Shown here: one piece after another, positions 32,764-50,985 of the stretch
Position numbering within the stretch: the stretch's first letter is position 1
Layout of the letters: every line of letters starts with the position of its first letter
From: a virus
IMG/VR virus record: IMGVR_UViG_3300022752_002748
Coordinates: 1-50,985 of that record
Direction: 5' to 3' (one strand)
DNA length: 50,985 bases
Program-made: the position numbers and the translations under genes
The notes under the pieces: model-generated
What the model was told of the DNA's origin: nothing
The model's database searches: none
The model's input: only the letters and a program-made list of their open reading frames with translations

Positions 32764-33330
32764 ATGCCTTATAATTTTATCAAAAATGTAATACTAAATG
32801 AAAATACACCTAGTAAAGAACTAGAACTACTGCCTTTACCATATAGTAAAACTGATTTAGAGCCTGTGCTCAGTGAAGATGCTCTATTTTATCACTACAA
32901 TAAACTGGCACAAGCTTATGTTGATCGTTATAATAAAAGAGAAGGTGACTTAGACTTTAATGAAGCTGGTGCTTTTTTACATAACCTATTATTTCCTCAA
33001 TTTCAAAGAGTGGTAACAAGCAATGAACCAAATGGTCCTGCTCTTGATTTTATTAATGAAAACTATAAAAGTTTCGACAACTTTAAAAATAAATTTCAAG
33101 AGACTTCTATGAGTATACAAGGTAGTGGATGGGTCTATTTGGCCAAAGACGGTGATATAAAAACTATCACTAATCATCAGATACGCCAAGATATTGTCCT
33201 ATTAATCGACTGGTGGGAACATGCCTGGGCACTTGATTACAAATGGGACAAAAAGAAATACTTAGAAAATCAATGGAAGATAATTAACTGGGTGGTAATT
33301 GGAGCTCGTTTACAGACGGCTAATATCTAA
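32764..33330 (+). CDS. sodB: Iron/manganese superoxide dismutase
   Basis: 188 residues, close to the usual 190-210. It dismutates superoxide to H2O2 and O2. Metal ligands can be placed: His44 (FYHYNK), His73 (FLHNLLF), Asp149 and His153 (LIDWWEHAWALDY). GSGWVYL and the gateway Tyr52 are also present. The second-sphere His30/His31 of E. coli SodB is Leu-Ala here, the Fe-type Gln69 position is Gly, and the TNHQ segment resembles the His-type arrangement of some archaeal Fe enzymes. Metal choice is therefore open. There is no signal peptide, so it is cytoplasmic. No clear ribosome site precedes the ATG (32764). The last 21 bp overlap the convergent zinc-ribbon gene. Confidence 0.9.
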   Translation: MPYNFIKNVILNENTPSKELELLPLPYSKTDLEPVLSEDALFYHYNKLAQAYVDRYNKREGDLDFNEAGAFLHNLLFPQFQRVVTSNEPNGPALDFINENYKSFDNFKNKFQETSMSIQGSGWVYLAKDGDIKTITNHQIRQDIVLLIDWWEHAWALDYKWDKKKYLENQWKIINWVVIGARLQTANI

Positions 33331-33597
33331 ATCACTATTAACACTTTTATCCCAAATAGTACGACGTTCAACACCTTTACGTTGAGCAAACTTTTTACTA
33401 TTACAGTCTTGACAACAATGAAAATAGTTATTGCTTAGTCTTCTAGGATCCATTTTTCCTATTTGCCGTGTAAAAATTACACTGCAATTGTCACATCGTA
33501 ATTTTGCCACTGTAGATTTTCTATAGTACTCATGTTCTCGACCCAACTTACTGATTCTTTTATAACTTCTGTACTCTACTTCAGTGCCAATATACAT
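33310..33597 (-). CDS. Small zinc-ribbon protein
   Basis: 95 residues, ATG at 33597. Cysteines at 35, 38 (RCDNC) and 61/62, 65 (HCCQDC) form a CxxC...CxxC zinc ribbon. The protein is basic overall ([33 protein letters not shown]), which fits DNA or RNA binding. It resembles small uncharacterised zinc-finger proteins common in T4-like marine phages, some near homing-endonuclease-like domains, but no nuclease motif is seen. It is encoded against the direction of its neighbours, with a 21-bp tail overlap with sod. Confidence 0.7.
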   Translation of the reverse strand: MYIGTEVEYRSYKRISKLGREHEYYRKSTVAKLRCDNCSVIFTRQIGKMDPRRLSNNYFHCCQDCNSKKFAQRKGVERRTIWDKSVNSDLDISRL

Positions 33598-33616
33598 ATT
33601 TTATTTACATTAAGGT

Positions 33617-33624
33617 TATAAAAA
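33617..33624 (+). promoter_or_regulatory. Late-promoter-like octamer before the Fe-S carrier gene
   Basis: TATAAAAA (one mismatch from TATAAATA) lies 35 bases before the ATG at 33660, in the short divergent region after the zinc-ribbon gene. It would serve the Fe-S carrier and the coupled 3922-residue fibre gene. One mismatch in AT-rich DNA leaves doubt. Confidence 0.45.
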
Positions 33625-33659
33625 TATATGGTAAATATGTTAAAAGGATCTTAATATCT

Positions 33660-45782
<12,123 letters not shown>

Positions 45783-45783
<1 letters not shown>

Positions 45784-48689
45784 TGACAAAACAAGTAATT
45801 AATGTAGGCACAGCAGATAAAGGTAATGGTGATCCATTACGAACAGCATTTATTAAAGTCAATAGTAACTTTGATGAACTATATGCTGCACTAGGTGCGG
45901 ATCTAACAAGTTTAGCATCCCATATCATTCCTGAAACTGACGATACATATGATTTAGGCAGTGCTACACATAAATGGCGAAGCTTATATGTTAGTGGAAG
46001 TACTATCTACATTGATAATAACGAGTTAAAAGTAGAAGGAGGAGAGATCTTCTTTAACGATAACCGTATAGTACAACAAGATGGTACTTACATTAGCTTA
46101 AACACAAATGTACTAGATGTTATTGTAAGTAATCCTCAACACGGAGATACACTACAATGGGCAGGCAGTTTTTGGGTCAACGGCGCAACGGAAGGAATCA
46201 CATCATCAAGCTCAGACACTTTGACCAACAAAAGCATAAACATACAGGCAGGTCAGGGCAACACCTTACAAATACAGGGCAACAGCATCTCATCATATTC
46301 GGGATCGGGTGGTGTGGTATTGTTACAGAATATGCCAACCCTGAATGCCTTTAACATAGGCAACGGATCAAACCTCACAGTAGACGGGGGGTCGGGCAGT
46401 AACTATTGGTCCGGTCCTACTGGTGTAACACAGGCAGGCATAGACAAAGCAGGTGTTTATCGTTCCGATCCTTCTGCTACCAACAGCCTATTCACATTCG
46501 CTGCCAATGGCGCGGGCACTATGAGTGCTGCGATAGAAGGTAGCTTGTTTATTGGTAGTGAAATGCCTGCCAACAACGGTGGATTGAACACTAACTTTAG
46601 TGGATGGTTAGTAGTTCAAAGTGGCGGTAAGTTTGGTGGAGATCTCAATACTCGCGGTGCCCTAATATTTGATGATGCAGCCACTGGTGCTGTGGTATTC
46701 GCTGACGGCTCAAGACAGACCACAGCCTGGAACACAGGCTACTTATCGTTTGACGATGCTGCACTGCGAGGAACCAGCGGATATCAATATACATTCAACA
46801 CTGATGGGTATTTTTCCGGATCAACCAGTTCAGAAAGTACAAACTATTTCTTTGTCACATATAACTCTACTAATTTAAACATTTCCACAGGTTGGACCGT
46901 GGTAGGTGCTAACTGCGACACTACCGTCAGCAGTACTGTGTATCCTGTAGGTGGATATCCTGGTGTTATCAAAGTCAATCTAACAGCAGCAGCATCCTCT
47001 ACTTCAGGATTCTATCCTGTGACTGTGACCAGTCCAGATAGACTAAAGGTACAGATACAGCCTAATCCGGGCACAGCCAGCAAATACACATTTACTACAG
47101 CGAGTCTGACATTTCCAGAAGGCGGTGTTATCGCAGAAGGCATCGTTACGGGTAATCCTACTATAGAACTAACACCTGCTGGCCCACAGATAGAATCTCA
47201 AAGATTGATTATCAAAGGTGGATTTAACTTTAGCACTGAGGCTAATGGTATTACTCTAAATATGAACAACAATGTTTGGACCGTCGGCGACACCGTAACA
47301 GTTTATATATATTCTAATGCTAATACTAATCAAACATTATATTGGTGGATTTATCCAGAAGTAGGACAGGGTGAGATCAGTGAACCAGGATCTGGCACAG
47401 TGATGTTAGATGAGTACGGTTCGGGTCAGATAACATTCGAACTTGACAGCGACGACTACCAATTTACCGTTCGTGTATCCACAGTGGAAAATGTCTATGA
47501 CGGGAACACCGGTGTAGAAACAGTTACACTTAATAGTGAGTCTGGTCCAGCAAATATCTATCACTTACACTTAACCACAGGTGATCTAGAAGAAACCAGC
47601 ATCTTCTTGGGCACAGACGAACACAATGTTCGTACTACGATTAACGGAGCCGTTGAGATCTCAACCTACAACTACGTTAATGAATTGTCAAAAGTTTGGC
47701 AATTTGGTGAGGATGGTAGATTGTCGTTACCTGCCACCGAGTCTGGTTCAGGTCCTACCATAGAGACTGTAACAGTAGTCAACGCTGGCACAAATTATCA
47801 GGGCATCACTATCACCCCAGATCCGAGTTTTGATGTAGGGCAGGGACTACGCATATATCCTACACAGGCAGAAGGCGGACATCTACACGTCACTGCCAAC
47901 GATCCCGAAAATATTGATCTATTCCTCGGCACTGATTTCCAATATGTCAAGATAGCTGCAAGTGGCGACATAGGCATACGAGCGAGACGAGGAGAGGATG
48001 CAGACGGCCTGGGCGGACCAGCTACCAGTGGCGGACCAGCTACCAGTGGCGGGTCAGTGACCATAGAAGCCTGGGACGCTGGCAACAACGACGGGGACCC
48101 TGCCACCGGAGCCGTAGGTGGCAGTGTTTATATTAAGAGCGGGCAGGGAACTCTTGCCGGTCATACGGGCGGTGATGTTTGGTTGCAGACAGCCTTAGGT
48201 GTGGATGGATATGGCAGCGTATATATCAGCACAGATGGCACCCACGCCAACTGGACGTTTGACAAAAACGGCGATTTAACATTCCCAGATTCTACAGTTC
48301 AGACTACGGCATACGTATCTGTAACAGGTTCATGGACTGTCACAACAGGTACTAACAACTATAGTTTCACTGTACCCATAAATGGTACTTACACGATGTG
48401 GGTCAGAGGTAATATCCCTAACGGTATCATAGTGTGGAATGCCACACTTACAGTTACTAACAATAATGTACCGGTGATCGGACAGCAGTTCGCGTGGAAC
48501 TATACGGCCGCAGGATCTCCTTTGTTGCTTACATCTTTACCAAACCAGATTTTCGAATCCCAAGTTACAGCAGGAATAATAAACAGCTCTAATCCTTATT
48601 CAGGATCTACAGCAAATATATTTACATTTGGTATAAGCAATACCAGTGGATCCGTTCAAACTGTCTACTATGGATTCACTAGAATATAA
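45783..48689 (+). CDS. Tail-fibre-like protein, 968 aa, with internal GC-rich mosaic segments
   Basis: ATG at 45783 overlaps the previous stop as TAATG. Residues 1-40 (VINVGTADKGNGDPLRTAF, VNSNFDELYAALG) are the same N-terminal domain as the 3922-residue protein. Fibre motifs follow: YDLGSATHKWRSLYVSGSTI, SSSDTLTNKSINIQAGQGN, VVFADGSRQTTAW, VWQFGEDGRLSLP and NWTFDKNGDLTFPDSTVQTT. A Gly-rich patch holds GGPATSGGPATSGG, encoded by an 18-bp tandem duplication near 48020-48055. The C-terminal 110 residues form a separate beta domain (GSWTVTTGTNNYSFTVPI...MWVRGNIPNGIIVWNATL). From about 46140 to 48300 the DNA is visibly more GC-rich than the flanking fibre genes, which suggests a recombined segment. 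Confidence 0.82.
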
Positions 48690-48716
48690 AGGTAAATATA
48701 ATTAAGGAATTGAACA

Positions 48717-48776
48717 ATGACTAAACAAATAGTATTTCGGAACATATATAACTTATTTCAAAATGTAATAGGATAG
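48717..48776 (+). CDS. 19-residue mini-ORF, possible leader or remnant
   Basis: ATG at 48717 has AAGGA eight bases upstream and ends at TAG 48774-48776, four bases before the next gene's ATG. The peptide starts MTKQIVFRN, echoing MTKQVINVG of the 968-residue protein, then diverges. It may be a decayed duplicate of that start, a coupling leader, or chance. It lies within the 91-base gap between the two fibre genes. Confidence 0.3.
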   Translation: MTKQIVFRNIYNLFQNVIG

Positions 48777-48780
48777 AAAA

Positions 48781-50094
48781 ATGGCACTACAATTAAGAAG
48801 AGGAACTAATGGACAGCGACTAACAATTACGCCTGCTCAAGGCGAGTTAGTCTATGCTATAGACACTAAATTAGTCTATGTAGGCGACGGAACTACTGCT
48901 GGCGGCACACTGGTTGGTGGAACTGGTGGTGGATCAAATGGTTTCGCCACTATTGCAGTGGCTACTCAAAGTAGTGTAATTGCTGATCAGAGCTTAGACA
49001 CATTAACACTTGCCACTGGTACAGGATTATCAATTACTACAAATGCCAATACTGACACTATAACTTTTACGAATAGCGGTGTTACCAGTGCTGTAGCTGG
49101 TACAGGTATTAACGTGTCTAGTGCAACTGGTGCAGTAACTATTAGCTCAAATGCCCTGCTTAACATTGTAGAAGACACAACACCTCAACTAGGAGGCAAT
49201 TTAGATTTAAACGGTTTTGATATTATTTCCACTACTAATCGTGACATTAATATTAATCCAGATGGAATTGGCAGAATTATATTAAACGGTAGCTTAGAAA
49301 TTAACCAATCAGGCAGTATTCGTAAAACAGGCGAATTTAATATATCCCCTACTTCATTTACTAGTTTTGGACATAATGCTGACTTAATAGATGGCAATAT
49401 ATACATTGTACGAAACTCATATAATTCAACGTTTGGTTACGGTTTTACATTTGCACAACATCATTCTACGTCCGATGCTGTAAATTTTTGCTTTTATAGA
49501 ACAAGAGGAACAGGTTTGGCACCAAGTGCTGTTATTGATGGGGACGATATAGCAGATATTCAATTTCTTTGCTGGGACGGCTCGGACCGGAGAACGGCTG
49601 TACAAATTTCGGCAGATATTAGTGGCCCTGTTAGCACTGGACGAGTTCCTGGTAGATTGCAATTCTCATTACACGACGGGATTACATCAGGAAGTAGTGG
49701 AGTGAAAGTTAGAGCTGAAATAATAGCTGACGGCACATTTAAAACAAATAGACTAGGAGCTCTAACCGGTACAAATATTACAGTGCCAACAAACAATAGC
49801 ATAACAATAGGAGACATTAGATTAAACCAAAATGGATTATCTACAGTAAATTCTAATGCATCGCTAACTTTATCTGCTAATGGAACAGGAGTCGTTAATA
49901 TTTCTAACGATTTAATAGTAGACGGAACTATTACTATAAGTGATCTTCTAAAACTACCAATATCTAACATAGAACCAACTACTCCTGTCAACGGCACAGT
50001 AGCAATAAGTAGCGGCAGCGGCTGGAACCCATTGAGTGATAGTTTACAACATTTAATGGTTTATTTGAACGGATCATGGGTACAAGCAGCATAA
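48781..50094 (+). CDS. Fibre/adhesin protein with Mtd-like N-terminal domain, 437 aa
   Basis: ATG at 48781 with AGGAT upstream. The N-terminus MALQLRRGTNGQRLTITPAQ, followed by GELVYAIDTKLVYVGDGTTAGG, is a clear match to the N-terminal domain of phage major tropism determinants and many tail fibres ('LRRGTxxQxxxxxPxxGExxxxxDxxxxxxGDGxTxGG'). A shaft follows with INPDGIGRIILNGSLEINQSG, then a beta domain at about 200-330 (GYGFTFAQHHSTSDAVNFCFYRTRG...DDIADIQFLCWDGSD...GRLQFSLHDG). It ends in VDGTITISDLLKLPISNIEP...PLSDSLQHLMVYLNGSW. No C-type lectin variable region or template repeat is seen. A receptor-facing accessory fibre is likely. Confidence 0.82.
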   Translation: MALQLRRGTNGQRLTITPAQGELVYAIDTKLVYVGDGTTAGGTLVGGTGGGSNGFATIAVATQSSVIADQSLDTLTLATGTGLSITTNANTDTITFTNSGVTSAVAGTGINVSSATGAVTISSNALLNIVEDTTPQLGGNLDLNGFDIISTTNRDININPDGIGRIILNGSLEINQSGSIRKTGEFNISPTSFTSFGHNADLIDGNIYIVRNSYNSTFGYGFTFAQHHSTSDAVNFCFYRTRGTGLAPSAVIDGDDIADIQFLCWDGSDRRTAVQISADISGPVSTGRVPGRLQFSLHDGITSGSSGVKVRAEIIADGTFKTNRLGALTGTNITVPTNNSITIGDIRLNQNGLSTVNSNASLTLSANGTGVVNISNDLIVDGTITISDLLKLPISNIEPTTPVNGTVAISSGSGWNPLSDSLQHLMVYLNGSWVQAA

Positions 50095-50095
50095 T

Positions 50096-50103
50096 TATAA
50101 ATC
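50096..50103 (+). promoter_or_regulatory. Late-promoter-like octamer before the last fibre gene
   Basis: TATAAATC (one mismatch from TATAAATA) begins two bases after the stop of the 437-residue gene and 43 bases before the ATG at 50146. It could give the last fibre gene its own late transcript. Confidence 0.4.
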
Positions 50104-50145
50104 AGATAAAAAGTTTTACCTTTAACTATATTAAGAAATCGAGCA

Positions 50146-50985
50146 ATGACCATACAAACACTTAATCTTGGAACTTATGCTAACGATGGAACAGGCGACG
50201 ATCTACGCACCGCTTTTACTAAAGTTAACAGCAACTTCGCAGAATTAGACACACTCACCATTGTTGGTGGAACTAATCTTGGCAGCGGTAGTCCTGTATT
50301 TGCAAGTGTTGTACCAGATGCAGGAACCGGAAATAAACTAAGCTTTCGTAGCATTTTAGCGGGTACAAATATCGCAATCTCTAACGATAGTAATACAATA
50401 TCTATCACAACTACAGGAACAATAACTGCTAACCTAACTGGCAATGTCACAGGTAATGTTACAGGAAATCTTACTGGCAATGTCACAGGTAATGTTACAG
50501 GAAATCTTACTGGCAATGTCACCGGGCAAATTAGTGATATTACTAATCATAAACTAGCAGCATTAGAAGATGTTAGTAATTTCGAACCGGTAGATGGTCA
50601 ATTTTTAAGATACTCTTCAGGACTATGGAGTTATACTGGAATTAATAGCGACATGGTAGATGAGGGTACTAGTCGACTTTATTTCACTAATTACAGAGCT
50701 AGACAAAGTATAAGTGTATCCGGTAACTTAAGTTACGATAATATATCGGGCGTGATCAGTTATACTGCCCCACAATTGTCACCTGTAGCGACAAGTGGTA
50801 GTTATAGTGATCTCACTAACAAACCCAATCTGTTCAGTGGTAGTTATAGTGATCTCACTAACAAACCCAATCTGTTCAGTGGTAGTTATAGTGATCTCAC
50901 TAACAAACCCAATCTGTTCAGTGGTAGTTATAGTGATCTCACTAACAAACCCAATCTGTTCAGTGGTAGTTATAGTGATCTCACT
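50146..50985 (+). CDS. Tail-fibre-like protein, partial at the right edge
   Basis: ATG at 50146; the frame stays open to the window end (280 codons seen). Residues 1-35 (LNLGTYANDGTGDDLRTAF, VNSNFAELDT) repeat the N-terminal domain of the 3922- and 968-residue proteins, so three genes in this block share it. A LTGNVTG array lies at about residues 96-125, followed by DITNHKLAALEDV, FLRYSSGLWSYTGINSDMVD and GTSRLYFTNYRARQSIS, all fibre-like. From residue 218 the 14-residue unit GSYSDLTNKPNLFS repeats at least four and a half times and runs off the edge. Repeats of the 'SYSDLTNKP' type are common shafts in phage fibres. Confidence 0.8.
   Translation, partial: MTIQTLNLGTYANDGTGDDLRTAFTKVNSNFAELDTLTIVGGTNLGSGSPVFASVVPDAGTGNKLSFRSILAGTNIAISNDSNTISITTTGTITANLTGNVTGNVTGNLTGNVTGNVTGNLTGNVTGQISDITNHKLAALEDVSNFEPVDGQFLRYSSGLWSYTGINSDMVDEGTSRLYFTNYRARQSISVSGNLSYDNISGVISYTAPQLSPVATSGSYSDLTNKPNLFSGSYSDLTNKPNLFSGSYSDLTNKPNLFSGSYSDLTNKPNLFSGSYSDLT
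50431..50525 (+). repeat. Short in-gene repeat encoding LTGNVTG units
   Basis: A 36-bp unit encoding a 12-residue NLTGNVTGNVTG pattern occurs about two and a half times, with near-identical DNA, in the partial fibre gene. Confidence 0.75.
50797..50985 (+). repeat. Perfect 42-bp tandem repeat at the window edge
   Basis: Copies start at 50797, 50839, 50881, 50923 and 50965 (the last cut at 21 bases). All bases seen are identical between copies. Each encodes GSYSDLTNKPNLFS in frame, so copy number changes alter fibre length by 14 residues without a frameshift. Confidence 0.95.

Noticed and set aside
33310-33597. HNH-type homing endonuclease
   Set aside because: The zinc-ribbon cysteines fit, but no His-Asn-His core or GIY-YIG motif is present in 95 residues.
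48781-50985. Diversity-generating retroelement linked to the Mtd-like protein
   Set aside because: No reverse transcriptase, no C-type lectin variable end and no template repeat were seen in the window. Only the N-terminal anchor domain resembles Mtd.
50797-50985. CRISPR-like array
   Set aside because: The repeats are directly abutting, without spacers, and in frame within a fibre gene.

Overview
The window looks like part of the genome of a T4-like marine myovirus, or of an uncultured marine phage contig of that kind. It is AT-rich and tightly packed: most neighbouring genes overlap or are separated by only a few bases, and the largest gap between genes is about 100 bases. It contains very long repetitive fibre or structural genes, two exact matches to the T4 late-promoter octamer TATAAATA, and a block of host-like metabolic genes. 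No tRNA, rRNA, integrase, transposase or CRISPR array was seen. A KdsA-type Kdo-8-phosphate synthase and two sugar-transferase-like proteins suggest a Gram-negative host with a Kdo-type lipopolysaccharide. No photosynthesis genes are present. The host itself cannot be named from this sequence.

Layout. (1) Positions 1-1314: the tail of an upstream gene, an intrinsic terminator, a consensus sigma70-type promoter and one unrecognised 389-residue gene on the + strand. (2) Positions 1301-28659: one long minus-strand block of 12 genes read from right to left, starting near 28.7 kb. It opens with two giant fibre-like proteins (3441 and 2478 residues) and continues with medium and small beta-rich structural proteins. 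It ends with two tail-fibre-assembly-chaperone-like proteins and a glycine-rich adhesin-like protein. A pair of covarying hairpins lies between the two giant genes. (3) Positions 28721-34013: the accessory metabolic block. It holds a sialyltransferase-like protein, a QueD-like protein, KdsA, a GT-A glycosyltransferase and the UV endonuclease UvsE. It also holds a minus-strand membrane-anchored EF-hand protein, an Fe/Mn superoxide dismutase, a minus-strand zinc-ribbon protein and an IscA/ErpA-type Fe-S carrier. (4) Positions 34015-50985: a second fibre block on the + strand. It has a 3922-residue protein, a 968-residue protein, a 437-residue protein with an Mtd-like N-terminus, and a fourth fibre gene that runs off the right edge inside a perfect 42-bp tandem repeat.

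How it fits together. The two fibre blocks diverge from either side of the metabolic block, and their giant proteins share a library of modules that has been shuffled between strands. The shared modules are the CxRD...YGG repeat, beta-helix entry segments, the GRVxY...G.F.VG module, 'HGL..GD' modules and TLTNKT motifs. This points to modular evolution of a large host-recognition apparatus. The metabolic block combines surface-sugar functions (KdsA, two transferase-like proteins) with damage and oxidative-stress functions (UvsE, SOD, Fe-S carrier). Late-type promoters stand in front of several of these genes, which suggests they are expressed with the virion genes. That timing is inferred from promoter type and was not observed.
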